From Daphnia pulex (Eukaryota; Arthropoda; Branchiopoda; Diplostraca; Daphniidae), in NCBI RefSeq assembly GCF_021134715.1, contig NC_060018.1, positions 6,775,501-6,839,500 of the forward strand: DNA of 64,000 bases, in the 5' to 3' direction. Under the pieces are notes generated by a model that saw nothing but the letters and a program-made list of their open reading frames with translations, ran no database searches and was not told the origin of the DNA. Position numbers and translations under genes: made by a program. How positions within the stretch are numbered: position 1 is the stretch's first letter; each line of letters opens with the position of its first letter. Below, in pieces: positions 19,348 to 31,899 of the stretch.

Positions 19348-22300
19348 GGCGAAATTTAAACGATCGCACCAAGAGATTTGTGTTTTATTGAACGACAACA
19401 ACGATGATGACGACGATCGACACTAGTTGCAAATGGCACCTGGAAAAAGAAAGAAATTGAACTTGTTGCCACTACACATGGAATTGCAAGACCGACTTGG
19501 ACAAAGAGAACATGATGAAAACACATCTAAAGAAAAGTTTCTAAAAGAGAAAATTCCTCGTCACGCACTTTCTCTCTCGGATCGTGAATGTGGCAAAAAT
19601 AATACACCTTTTCCTTTTTGGCGTGAACGTGAAAGTAGGCCACTTTTCACCAGTTACTTTCATCCAAAAGATTTGGTTTTTCTTTTGTTGGGTATAAAAT
19701 TCGAGAAAAATACATTTAATTCAGATAAACTTCCGGTGGTGAATCCGAATCAGTGCGTTTTGTGTTTGAGATCACAGTTCGTTGTGTTGGAGATGTACAA
19801 AAGAAGCTTTCCTATTGGCTACCGACAAACCCCTCTTGTTCTCCCCCCTTCTCTCTCTCCCCTGTCTGTACTTTATCCCTCCTTTTCCAAGAGGGGCTGT
19901 GTGTGTGTCTGGTTCTTCCACGTTCCCCTTCTCTACCTCAGGTTTCCGATCAATAATCGGGCGGCGTCCCAACTTCAACATGTAGAATGCTGCAGACAGA
20001 GGGTGTTGCTATCCGACGACGACGACGACGACTACCACACAGAACGTTACTTTCGATGTTATCGATCTGCTTCAAATAAGATGGCTACTACTGAACACGT
20101 GTTGCCTCGTGACGACGCCAAACACAAAAATACATATAAAAAGACTATTTAAAAAAATTAATTCACTCCAATCAAACGGATTAAGGCACGTGTTGCTGCT
20201 GACTCATCACGTGACGAACGAGGGAGAATCGATCCAACGAATCTCCATCCAAACTAATAACCCCCAAGCATTTTCCATCTCGGATCAATACACACACACA
20301 CACACACTGAGCCCCCCCCTCTAAAGCGACGTCAATACTTTTTTCAATGCCCATTTGGAATTTTTGGAACAAACAACGAGATCCCAACGGTTTCAGTTTG
20401 GGGTTCTTCTCTACCACCCCCGCTGAACACAAAGAAACCCAGAAATATTCCACCCCTCTGAATCTCAGCTTCCCCATCCCCCACACATGGAAGATGTTTT
20501 TGGACACAGACAAAAATGTCTTTTCTCTAAACTTTATTGTGTGTAGTAGACCATCTTTCATATAGATTGAAAGGAGGAGGGGGAACATTCGAGAATGGGT
20601 CAAAAAACCCTGAGGAAAAGGGGGGGGGGGGTCAGGAAAAAAAAAGTGAGTACACCCATACCCCCTCTATTCTTTTCTTTCTTTTTGGTAGGCAGCTGCG
20701 CCATGTTGGCCGCGCACAACAGCTGTTTCCGTTTCAACCCGGGCTGACCCTCTCTCTCTCTCTCATCGTGACGACACTCTGATTCGTTGAATGTTAAGGG
20801 GGACGGTAACCATAGCAACCCACGTGCTCTCCCCCCTTAGTATCACCCTCCGACGCTGACACATCAGGGGTGGGGAGACAAAAGAGGCCATTGCTAAAAA
20901 ATACAGGGCTGCCCTGTAACACAATCAAAAGTAGTTGGTAGGGAAGATCAGAGGCCCGAGGGGGTTCCTGCTTCCAACATCCTCCATACCGGAAACATGA
21001 AAGGGGGGGAGAGAGAAATTCTTTTTTCGGTGAATTCAAAACCCAACAAAAAAAGAGAGGGGAGAAATACGAGAAGTGAACGTACTTTCGTAATCCCTAT
21101 TATATAACTGGTAGTGACCGAGATAATAAGAAATCTCCCTCTCGAGACAATCAACCCGCATTTTCACCGTTTGAAAAATCGTGACAATAGTCGTGTGTGT
21201 GTGTGTGTAAGACTGTCAACCCCACCTTCCCAACACACATTAAGTTGCCTTTCACTCTCTTGTAAAACTGGCCAGATGACCTGCTTTTTCCGCACGCGGG
21301 ACACCCGCACGGTTTCTCTTTCTGCACGCGGCATTTCCCACCAACTGAAAGTGTGAAGAAGAAAAAGTACCGCTACGTTCGGTTACCACGTGCACGCGCG
21401 GGACTTTCACGTTTTCAAACGGCGCGCGTATTCAAAAATTCTACACCTGACCTCAATATATAAAACCGTACTCGAATAACATACCAACAATTTAACCCAC
21501 CATCTTGCCAGACAAAACACGAGGGCCCCACGAGACAACTGGTTGCTCACACACACATGACAATGCAAGACAAAAATAAATGAGATTTGTGACTTACTGG
21601 AAAACTTAAAACGTTGAGACGATGTGTTGAGTAAAAGGCTGAAAAATAACGGCATTGGAGATTCACCACAAAGATGATGCCGTCATGACGTTGGAGCGTG
21701 CTTGTTGTGTGTAACAGTTCCTGGCAGCAGCTCTCAGACGAATGGAGCTGCTGACGAAAAGAATCTATCCCCTTTCCTTTCTCCCCTCCTCAACCAAGTG
21801 ACACACTGCCGCCTGGTGGTGGCCGTGCCATCTGCCGGCTGAATCGCTACAAAACGAACAAAGGCTGCTGCTGCTGCTGTGTGAGTTTCTCTTCCCCTCT
21901 TCTCGCTTTCATGCCCTCAAACATTCGTCACCTGGCCATCACTTTATTATTACGAGAATAAAAACGAGAACAACATCGAGTGGCAGATGTTGCGAGACGA
22001 GTTGATTCTCTTGACTTTGAATAGTTGAAACAATCGTAAAATTTTATATTTTTCATGACGACGAATCAACAGTGGGTCACCACCACCACCACTGGTCGTG
22101 TCGTATTCCATTTGCGTGCGCGCGCTGCCTTCTTTAATACAATTACGTTCAAGATTGGCATGGCTACGGCTAGACGGCGTGACCTATCGATTCACTACTC
22201 CATTTGAACCCCCTCATTTTTCAATCCAACCAAGAAGAATGTGTGCACCACTGCAGCTGCCTGTCGCCTATGGCGGCTTTATGGGTGCCATACTTCAATT

Positions 22301-22831
22301 CCTTACCTGAATGTAGGTACCTGAAAAACGTTGCAACTATTTGTTGTTTACCTTTGTCGTGGAGACCCGACATCTCGACGACGACAACAACAGAAAAATT
22401 CTTTTACTTTTGCGGCAGTAGCTACTCTAGTCATCATCATCATTTTTATGATAGATATAGAAAGTTGCCATTGTTGTTGTTGATCTTGTGCTTTCTCTCC
22501 GGCTTTCTTTTTCTAGCCAAGTGTAAATGCAAAAAGAAAATATAACCACGCGAAAAATAATGTACACTGGAGGAGATGTATTTTTTCGACGACACACAAA
22601 AGAAGATCAGAGTTCGGTCACGGGGACACAGTCGATGTACGTTCTGTCCAAAATAAAATAAAAAGGACGATTAATCTGTAAATAGATATTTATAAACCCC
22701 CGAAAACTTTCGATCTCAAACACAAAACATTGAACGTGGAAAGTGTCTAGATAATAAAGTGAAAGCAGGCGTGACTTGGTGTGTGTGTGATTACAAGCCG
22801 AGCAATATAACAGTGCTGCTGAATCGTTCTC
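19348..22831. promoter_or_regulatory. Brat 5' leader/upstream region with microsatellites
   Basis: No supported coding exon. The interval holds short tandem repeats: a GAC run near 20017-20031, an AC run at 20288-20306, a CT run at 20750-20763, and a GT run at 21194-21209. A G-run sits near 20618 and a CTG run near 21870. A 241-codon plus-strand open frame at 19430-20152 lies antisense to the Brat leader. It has no recognisable domain and is probably chance, though part of it (19708-19796) recurs at 58067-58155. Brat promoters and further 5' UTR exons are expected here but cannot be placed. Confidence 0.4.
19708..19796 (+). repeat. About 88-bp segment shared with 58067-58155
   Basis: The block beginning AAATACATTTAATTCAGAT and ending GTTGTGTTGGAGATGT matches 58067-58155 in the same orientation with only a handful of substitutions and no gaps that I can see. 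Here it lies about 360 bp upstream of the Brat start codon, in its leader or promoter. At the other site it abuts cadherin and IP3-receptor gene fragments, so this is probably the source copy. Confidence 0.8.
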
Positions 22832-25800
22832 TTACGTTTGACCAAAGTCCGTTCGGGAAACGTAGGGATGGACTTTGATGGTGACTTTATTATCGGCTGA
22901 CTGAGAAATCGTTACATCACGGGCCGACCCTCCACCAAGTGAAGTTGTGGAGGCAGCAGCTGCCAACGAAGCCATTTTAGCTTGAATATCTGATGATGGA
23001 GCCCGCCTGAATGTCGATAGGACAGGTGGTGGTCGATCGGGAGAGATTTCTTTTAAAACAGGACTCATTTCAGCTGATGGGGGTTTCTTTGTTTCTTCAT
23101 CAACAAGATCAGAGGAAGGAAGTCGCTGCCTCAAACGGGCTCGAGAAAGTGTTTGATTCAATTCCGTCTGTAACTGGTTCTTGATGGCCCCGTCCAACGA
23201 CTTTCCTACTCCGCCAGGTGATACACTATGTCTCTTCGGCGGCAAGAAATCCAATTTCGTAGGTTCAGGTCGCAATTCTTGATATGTACCAATCGACACT
23301 CGTACAGCTGGCTTAGTTCCTTCCGGTTTGCTGCGTATAGTAGTCGGAGTAGTTCCGTCCTTCTCATCTTGTCCGGATTCATCCATCTTTCGGGGTTTTT
23401 CAGAAAGATCGTAATCGGGAACTGGCACGGGCGGCGGTGGTGCTGGCTTTTTCCGTGCGGCGATAGTCACACCTGTCGGCAACGGCTGAATAAATAACAC
23501 ACACACAAAAAAATTAACTGTCAGACACTCAAATAAAAATGTCTACCAAGAAACGAGTGAAAGCTATATATATACCGGCGGTGGAGGAGGTGCTGGCGGT
23601 GCGGATTTACTCGTTTTCAATGGCAGGTGCGTGTTCGATGCCGGAATTTCTTTGACTTTACCTACCTGACTAACCTGTGAATGCACAATCGGAAACGTTT
23701 TAAGGTACTAGGGGTTTCATCAGTGGTGGTGACGCACCGATTGTATCGGGGACAAGCTTATCGCGTTATCTCGTATCCCATGCTATATGCCACTAAATAA
23801 TTAGTTGTACGACAAAAAAAAAATGTTACCGGTTGTCTAGTCGGGCTGTCGACGCTGACGTCTACGGCCTTTAGCGATACCATTTTCTGTTTGAACTCTT
23901 CCATTAACTGTGAGAAAATAAAAAGAATTAAATTCGGAAAAAAAAGAAAACTTTTACAGTAACAGTTATAGAAACTGATCATAGATGGCCATCCTTACTT
24001 GCTCGTGAACGGTACCTCCACCAACTGACTTAACCACCTTTTCCGGTTCCACATAAGTCCTCTAAAAAAAATACATAAATACAATGTCGAATGACACAAT
24101 CGTAATGAATTAGTTGCTAATTACCGTTGGTGGTGGTGGAATGGGCTTTTTCTGCGACGAAACTGTTCCGTTTAGTAATTGAAATCTGGCGTCCTGTCGA
24201 AGAATTAATTTGAACGATAAAATTTGATAACGAAATTATGAAATGAAAGTGGCATCTGCTGATGTTGACGTGTATATACTTCAAGCTGTTGGCGGTCTCT
24301 GGCAAGTTTCTCCTTTTCTTCCGCCAGTAATTTGTGAGCTTCTTGAATCCGCCGGCGTTCTTCTTGCAGCCGCTTTCGTTCTTCTTGTTCCTCTAAAACA
24401 ATAGACGTTCGGTTCCATTGGTGAACGTCTTGATGAATCGTTTCTTGGTCGTTGTGGTCATGTCGATTCCATTCCATGTCGTTCCGGCGGCGGAAATCGA
24501 CTGTCGCGGTGCCGACCACTATGCCTCGTCTGAGCTCGAAAAGAAAACATTTTCACGTCTGATTTCACTCGTAACACAATGATGGATCGACAACCTTTCA
24601 TCAATGACGTCAATCATTTCTTCTCTGACGACGGAGAGACGTTTCTGTTTTCCGTTCTGCAATGGGCTTTGGTCGCCGTTGATGGAAGACGCGGCGCTAT
24701 TGTAGCCGGAAGATTCACCAGGTGAAATGAAATCACTACCAGCCCCTCGGCTGATAATCAAATTCAAAACAGTCGATTCTCTCAGCATGGATACCGCCTG
24801 TGTTTGGTGAAATTATAATAATGAAAGCCAGTGAATAAGAGCATATGATGATGAGTCCGTTAATAAACAATAGGACTGGATCGGCCTGCTTAGAGTGAAA
24901 TCGATGGGAAATGTGAAACACGTTTGAAATTTCAATTCAATTCTTTTGTAGGCCGTTCGCATCAAAAGAGGTTAACGATGCAAAGCGCGCTATTACGAAT
25001 GAAAGAGAATAACAGCAACAACAAAAAGGAGGATAAAAGAAATTGTTTTGATACCTGATTTGAATGAAGAACAGGAAAAAATAAAAGCGTGACCAGAAAA
25101 ATAATAATAAAAAAAAATACCCAAGGTGGTCCGCGTGACTATGACAAACAAGACGAGAGTTCAAGGATAGAGTATACCTCATCGAAATCCACGGAGGTCA
25201 TATCCATGCCGTTGCAGTGGAGAATCCGATCACCGGATTTGATTCCGGCAACCCTGGCGACGCTTCCTTCTTCTGTCGTTTGAACGTAGACTCCTCGTCT
25301 GTGCGGTGGGCCTTCGCAGACACTGTATAGAAGAAACAAGGAGACCTCGTAAAAAATAATTTGATCTTAGGAGTGCCCTTGACATGTAGAGCGAACCTGC
25401 ATCCGAATCTTCCTTTATTGTCTGAGCGGAGAGTCAAGCTGGCGAATGAAGTCGCTACTTCGCTACAACTCCACGAAGATGATGTTGACAAGACCGGATG
25501 GTGGATTCGGTCGGTCTTGACCGGTCGCCACGATAGAGCGTGATTGGTACACCTGTAAAATTCGACTGATCGTGACTAGCGCCTTTAAAACGGGAGTGAT
25601 GCAAACTTACTCGTAAAATGGGACGAGGCCTCCACCTAAAATAGATAATAGAATTCATTAGATTTCGCAAACAGGCTGCTGATGATGAAATGACTTACTT
25701 CTAACTGACAAGGTGACGTGGGATTTTGATCGGATGAAATTAAGCATCTCTTTATGTAATGCTTCTTCTACTCGCATGCCATCAATGCGGATTACCTGAA

Positions 25801-26253
25801 ATTAAAAACGGTATCACTTACACACTAGACTACACAGCGCATTAATTTCGAATGTGATCCCACCTGATCTCCAACCTAAGATTTAAAAAAGAAAAGAAAC
25901 AAAGGTATTGATTAACATGATTAGAAATGATTTCAGTTGAACGTTAAATGTTACCATTAATCCTTGCAGCTCGCTTTCACTACCAGGTACAATTTTGGTA
26001 ACAAAGAATCCCAATCCATATTCGCGGCCGCCACGTATCTAGAATGAATTTTGAATTTAATAATGAATTTTGCTTCTTTCCACGTATCTATAGAAAATAA
26101 TGATGTTGCTATTGTTTCATTCAAATGAAGAACATGATTGTTGCTTACCCCAAATCCAAAATATGGGACGCCTGGTCGTCGATTCAGTCGTATTGTTTTT
26201 AATTTCGCCGGCTTCAAGCAGACCGGATCAGCGGCATCAGAATAGATATCCAT
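22832..26253 (-). CDS. Harmonin (USH1C)-like PDZ scaffold
   Basis: Fourteen exons join to about 679 residues: 26253-26149, 26038-25955, 25875-25864 (12 nt), 25795-25699, 25635-25611 (25 nt), 25552-25397, 25322-25178, 24797-24595, 24529-24280, 24193-24125, 24061-23999, 23907-23830, 23674-23576, 23485-22832. PDZ1 runs from about residue 16 (LKTIRLNRRPGVPYFGFG, IRGGREYGLGFFV, VGDQVIRIDG). PDZ2 includes GVYVQTTEEGSVARVAG and GDRILHCNG. A charged coiled coil follows (EEQEERKRLQEERRRIQ), then a Pro-rich, Ser-rich tail ending DFGQT. The PDZ-PDZ-coiled-coil order matches the short harmonin isoforms. In vertebrates harmonin links cadherin-23 and myosin VIIa to actin in stereocilia and microvilli. The start Met at 26253 is a choice: an upstream exon could carry the harmonin N-terminal domain, but none was found before 27375. 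Whirlin or PDZD7 kinship is the main alternative. Confidence 0.82.
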
Positions 26254-27375
26254 TACGTCTCGTATTCTTTTCGAAAAAAGGTTTAATCGGGGCACCGACA
26301 CAATGGAACAATACAATCGTCACCTAAAGCCCGAGGCAACGGATGCGCTGACCGTTTCCGCTCTCGAAGAAGAGTCAAAAACTAGAAAAAACGGCCCAAT
26401 GAGGTTTAAACCTGAACTAGCCAACCAAAGAGATTTCCACCGACGAGCTGCACTATCCCATCACGTGCAACCACCTGATCCGTTTTTTTACCGTTCGTGC
26501 GCTTTTTGCTATTCGGTCAAACACGACAAAGACCGTTGGGCTACGAGGTCAAATCAATTTTAAATGCACAAAGTACGCATCACCGGAATCAAGGACGCCG
26601 GAAATAATCCTATAAGCACGAATTTCCGCTAATACAATCCACAAACAACAAAAAAACCCCAGATCAGACAGTATAGACAACAAGACCGAGTTCTACCACC
26701 GACTGCAGTTAACTGAATACGAACCGGCCAGCTACACTACCGTCTCCTGCACCCCTCCTGCTCACACACCTGCAGACCGCCTCCCCCAACCGAGAAAAAA
26801 CGTAGGAAGGAAAGGTTTTTTTTTTCATGAAATAGGAGGGACACTTCCTGGGGGGAAGCGTGCGTCCTATTATAGTAGACCGTATGTGAGCATCACAGGA
26901 GGACAGGTGTGTGTGTAGCTCCATCACAACCGACATCTATAGTTTTTTTTTCTTCCATCCATCGCTCATTGGAAATATTTACGTTTATAGAACGCGTTAA
27001 ACATTGCGCTTTAATTACCAAACAATAGAGCTGAAATTCTGAAACTTTCCAGTGAGTCATGTATTGCAGTTCTTTTCCAACTGTGGAATGTCGACTGAAT
27101 AATAATAAGATGAGGGCTAGTGATGGGGAGGCCGATGGGGTGTAATGGAGACGAGAGAGGGGGAAAAAAAGGTTTTTTTTCTTTCATGTCGGGGAAAAGT
27201 GAAATTTAGGGACCGTCTGTTTTCAAGAAATTTAGAATGAAGCAGAGCAAAAACATTGCGCCGTGTAGCTTCGCTACGTCAGCCAGCCATTATTTCTAAA
27301 GATAACCCAGAAAGAAGTAAAAAATGTAAAAAAAAATTATGATGTTGCCCAAATAAAGTATGTCCTCAATATTTA
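26254..27375. other. Leader of the PDZ gene and intergenic DNA
   Basis: No coding exon is supported. The minus-strand sequence just upstream of 26253 could be 5' UTR or an intron end (pyrimidine-rich stretch ending AAAAG near 26266). The section 27100-27375 is the likely 3' UTR of the SR-protein gene; an ATAAAG-like signal in its sense cannot be fixed. Confidence 0.35.
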
Positions 27376-29539
27376 TCAATCGTCGCCGTTGGCACGCGGG
27401 CTGACACTCCGTTTAGATGATCTATTTACAAAAATAAATAGGTCAAACGGTTCAAATTGTTTAAAGCATACCATTAATTCCTCACCTGCTCCGGGAACGA
27501 GAAACCGAACGTGAACGATCGTGCGATCGGTCACGGGAACGCGAGCGATCTCGGGAACGGTCACGCGATTGACTGCGATCTGAAACGGATCGGCGCGATA
27601 CGGATTTTGACCTGAAAGAAGAAGAAAATATTAGTTCCGAGTACATATTAATGTGCGAATCACACGATACTGACTTTGACCGGGTAGGAGACCGAGTGCG
27701 TGAATGACGTGAAACCGATCGGGATCGACGTGAGTGGCGAGATGTGGAGCGACTACGAGAACGATTCCTAAATTGATTAAACATTTTCGTTAAGAATCGC
27801 ACATTTAAAATCTAAATATTTTGAATTTACTTTGAACGGCTGGGAGACCTGGAGCGACGAGAGTTGGAACGGCTGCGACTACGGTTCCTTGAACGTGAGC
27901 GGCTACGTGAGCGGCTACGAGAGCGACTATTGCTCCTTGATCCACTATCAATAACAAATAAAATAGTACAAATTGTGTTTTAATTAGGGAGTCTTTAAAA
28001 TGAAGTAAAGAAAAACGGGGTTTGACGATTCTCGTGGACAAAATTGGCAAATCATTGTGACATGGAGCGTAACGGCCGCTGTCTTAGATGGGTCAACGAA
28101 ATTCTGGGCGTTTAAAGAGCAGACGGGTGCTAGAGGCGTACGACGACGTAGCACTTCAATGAGGTCACTTGGGTGAAAACAACAGAAATAATACTACATG
28201 TTGTAGTTCCTGAATAATTTGAGCTACTGTACAGAATGATTAATTTTCTTTTGTGTGAGGGATAAAGAAAGCAGAATGACGTCCACTTTCAGACGGCGAG
28301 GAAGTGTCTCAAGTTTAAGTGACGAGGGCTAATCGAAGACTCATTCATTCGAAGAGGCAGTGAGGCATTCTAGCAGACTTGGTCTGACGCTGATCAATGC
28401 GTCTCTCAGCGCAGAACGTCACGTAGACTAGCTGTTAGCCGACTGGCAGAAGGTAGACCGTCGCCGGTCCTCAAGCTACCGACGTTCGGCCTACAAAACG
28501 CCATCAATAAACCACCCAATGTTACTTTAACATGTAGTCACAATTCCATCATCGAGATTATGACTTGCCTTTTTACACAAATTACAAACACAGATTAAGC
28601 AACTGTTCATCAATATTTCCAGCAATACTTCAGACAGAGCCTCTGCTTTTGCTATACTTAAGTTTGTAAAACTTAAGTATTCAATTTGTCAAAATTTGTG
28701 TTATCACAATCAAATTAAAGTGTCAAGCTACATGTTAAAAAAAACTTAATAAGTAAGTTGGAAAATTGTCAAAATTTACCGTCTACGACCGCGACTGTAC
28801 AGAGGGCAATCTCTAGCATAATGGCCACGACTTCCACATTCATAACAGCGATCTTCAGGATGGAAAGGTCTTCCACGTCGAGATGGTCCGCTATAACCGC
28901 GCGAACGAGTTCGTCCTGTTGATAACTCTACTCTGCATCGTCGACCACACACAGTTCTAAAGCAAAATTATTTAGATTACTTATGTACTATTCAATCTGG
29001 CTCAAACATCTCATCAACATTCCACACGTGCATGAGATATTACAATGTGAAAATTTGTCAACGTGCACACAGAATTCAATTTTAGGTGATAAAAATTAAA
29101 CATGCTTCCTTCTAATAGCGTAAAACACTACACACCAACCTTTAAATTAACTTTGTACTTCAAACTAGGAACAGATTACTAATACACAGTTAACTGACTC
29201 ATGTCCTACCTTCCATCCAGACCACGAACAGCATCTTCTGCATCTCTTGGATCTTCAAACTCAATGAATGCAAAACCAGGAGGATTTCTTGCTACCCAGA
29301 CACTTCTTAGTCTTCCATAATACGAGAAAGCATCTTCTAATTCTCCTTTGGACGCGTTGTTTCCTGGTAGGTAAATAATCGTCGATTAAGAACAAGAACA
29401 GCTAACACTTGTCGTGTAAACAGTGGTGAATATACACATTCTGGGAAGATTCACAAACTCGAAATCCTTGGAATGACTTACCTAAGTCTCCAACGTAGAC
29501 TTTATTGTCTGTGTTGGTACTCTCCCGATTGCGAGACAT
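27376..29539 (-). CDS. SRSF7/x16-type SR splicing factor
   Basis: Seven exons join to about 255 residues: 29539-29482, 29363-29210, 28956-28780, 27944-27831, 27767-27675, 27611-27486, 27421-27376. The N-terminal RRM has RNP2 KVYVGDLG and an RNP1-like [14 protein letters not shown] zinc knuckle follows ([14 protein letters not shown]), and then a long Arg-Ser repeat domain ([25 protein letters not shown]) ending [11 protein letters not shown] plus one zinc knuckle plus RS is the signature of SRSF7 (9G8) and insect x16/Rsz proteins, which bind exonic enhancers, promote splicing and adapt mRNA to NXF1 for export. The intron between the zinc-knuckle exon and the first RS exon (27945-28779) is the longest in the gene. 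Confidence 0.93.
28050..28490 (-). promoter_or_regulatory. Candidate regulated cassette (poison) exon region in SR gene intron 3
   Basis: Inside the 835-nt intron, this block is markedly less AT-rich than the flanking intron, with CpGs and many SR-type purine/CG motifs. On the minus strand a good acceptor (TGTTTTGTAG) precedes 28490 and several GT donors follow. All frames close quickly. SR genes in animals commonly carry a conserved stop-containing cassette exon at this spot for autoregulation through nonsense-mediated decay. The exact donor is not clear. Confidence 0.35.
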
Positions 29540-30175
29540 TGTCTCAGTGGTCGCAAGTTCTAATATAAATGCGTCGAATAAGCCGGTATCAATCACAGGA
29601 AGTTCTTACTAGGGAGCAATGGCGTCTTCCTTATTAGAGGTGGCGTCGTCTGGGCACCAATGAATGAGCTATTACATTTTACTTTTTGGAACAGACAAAT
29701 TTTAAAATTTACTAACAAATTAATCGGTTTTTTTTCAAGTTATAGTGTTAGAAATTATTTAAAAGTATTATTTGAAGTATTTCTTTTAATATAAATATTT
29801 TATTTGTAATAATCGATGTATATCTGGTAATCGATAATTTAAAAATATCGTACCCGGGAACTTCAAGGAAAAGAGAACACTTTTGAATATGATGCGTATT
29901 CAGTGCTGGAGCATCGGGGTTCTTTTCAAGTTTCAACAAACGTAACTAAGCTTCTTTTTAAGTTCTAAATGTTGCCTCCATTTTGCATGAAGAAGACATT
30001 TTACATGAAGGGCTGTTTCAGTATCTGCGAAGAATGTAAATTGAAAACACGACTGTGTAAAGAAGGAAAATCTAAATGTATTTAACTATTTATAACACTC
30101 GAAAATAAAAATTTAAAAACAAACATCACGTATCCGCTAAAAGACCAAAAAGATGAAGATAGAAAGAACTGCGGA
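29540..30175. other. Intergenic: SR gene promoter and PXYLP1 3' end
   Basis: AT-rich with no coding exon. The first 100 bases hold the SR gene leader; the 30020-30175 part is the likely 3' UTR of the phosphatase gene on the same strand. Confidence 0.4.
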
Positions 30176-31899
30176 CTAGACTTCACAGGCTTCGGAGAAT
30201 TTCTCCGTTTGGAAATATCGTTTCATCTCAATGTGAAGAAAATTAACGAGAATTCGAGCATTGCAGTAGGTCGGAGAAGAAGGGCAAATTTTCTTAGTAA
30301 CATCAAGGCCATTCCACAATATGCGTAGGTAGTATTGACTTCCCTTCGAAAGGATTTCAAAAGTAAGACGAGACGCAAAGTGAGGTAAGTAGCCGTCGTA
30401 AATATGAAGGCTTGCAAGAATGTACATCAAAGTCAAATCATGCCCAGAAAAGAAATGGAAATAAGGAAAATTAAGCAGAATTTTCGATTTACGCTTTTTT
30501 GACATGTTGATCCAAGACAGAATCTGTTGATCAATGTTGTTTAAGAGGCCGTAAGCTCGAAGGATTGCTGCTTTCTTCAAATTAAGGCCACTAGCGCTAG
30601 CTTCAGCTTCACGCTTTAAGTAGTAATCCAAGGACATAATGGTGGTCGAGTTTAAACATATGGATTCTTTAATGGAGCAATCAGGAATTTGATCGTGACA
30701 AGCGTAATGAAGAACCATATCTTTAAGAGTACTAGGAAGAATGGATTTTTTAGATTTCCCGGAATTCTTGAGAATCATTTGCACCTGGGAGGAGAAATTT
30801 GTCAAACTTAAATCGTTTTCGAACAATTTATTTAGTTCAAGTTTATGCCTAAAAAGAAAATCACATAATTAGTTCGAAAAAAGAAAACAAATCTATTTTA
30901 TTTATTACGATTTCTCAAGCCGAATTGCAGCTTCGCATCGACAATTTTTAAAACAGAAAGTCACGTCACTCTTCTTTTGAAGGTTTATGTTCAAAAACGT
31001 TTTAGAGCCCACGAGTCCAAACAAGAACGAATAGACCGACTGAATCGTTCGACTTTGTAATAAAAAACAAATTTTAACATGTTTAAAAAATTATTAGAAA
31101 TAAGGCAAAACAATACCTGTATGGAGTTGTGCTTGCTGAGACATGCTTTACTGCATTTGAATCAGAGAAATCATAGTATTTTGCATAGGATTCTTTAAAT
31201 CCATTTCCTAGTTCTATCAACTGTGAAGCCCCTTGTTTAGACAACAAACCAGGAATACAAAAATCACTGAGAAAAATAGGTTATAAAATAATTCTTCATA
31301 TTAAATGTAAATAAAACCTATATTTACCTTTTAGGTAGTAGCTTAACCACAAGAAGATCTGATTTATATGTCCTAACATAATTTTCTAGTTGTTTATATC
31401 TTTCAGTCACATATGAACTACAATTTATTTCTATTTTATCATTCACTGTAACTAGTGGGCCTCTATCACCATGTCGAAATATTGTTATAACTCCCAATAG
31501 ATCATATTCTTCTTCAAAATTACCTGTTCATGTAGGATGTTTTAATAATATAGGAAAATCATAACATGTTTTAATGAAGTCAGCAGTAAAGAATTTAGGT
31601 TACCTTCAAGACCATTAAAATGATTTAGAGTTGGAATATTGCAGTATTTTTTCATGGAATCAAGAAATGCAGATGAAGCACCTAGTCCATTATTGATAGA
31701 GCTTTGTTCTCTAGCTGCGATATTTGGTTGTGTGTGTTGATCATGTTGCAAAAGCTGTAGATACCAATAAACACCTACATGAGGAAAAAATTGGGGCATC
31801 ATAAATAGAAATAGTAACAGCAGGAATCTTGCTTTACCCACCTAATAAAACAACAAATACAGTCCAAAAAGTCATGAAAAGTAAGCACTTTTTTTTCAT
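30176..31899 (-). CDS. PXYLP1-like histidine-acid phosphatase (2-phosphoxylose phosphatase)
   Basis: Six exons join to about 463 residues: 31899-31842, 31774-31604, 31523-31328, 31266-31117, 31052-30909, 30848-30176. The start gives a short Lys-rich tip followed by a hydrophobic helix (CLLFMTFWTVFVVLL), a type II signal anchor for the Golgi. The histidine phosphatase signature is RHGDRGP at about residue 90. The second catalytic motif, HD in FSGHDLTLMYILASL, lies in the last exon. Cysteines in the C-terminal part are consistent with a lumenal enzyme. PXYLP1 removes the 2-O-phosphate from the linker xylose, which allows glycosaminoglycan chain elongation on proteoglycans. Other lumenal acid phosphatases share the motifs, but the membrane anchor and overall length favour PXYLP1. 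Confidence 0.82.

Noticed and set aside
19430-20152. 241-codon plus-strand open frame antisense to the Brat leader
   Set aside because: Low-complexity translation (poly-Asp from a GAC run, Pro/Ser/Leu from CT-rich DNA), no domain, no homologous exon structure. Treated as chance except for the 88-bp block shared with 58 kb.
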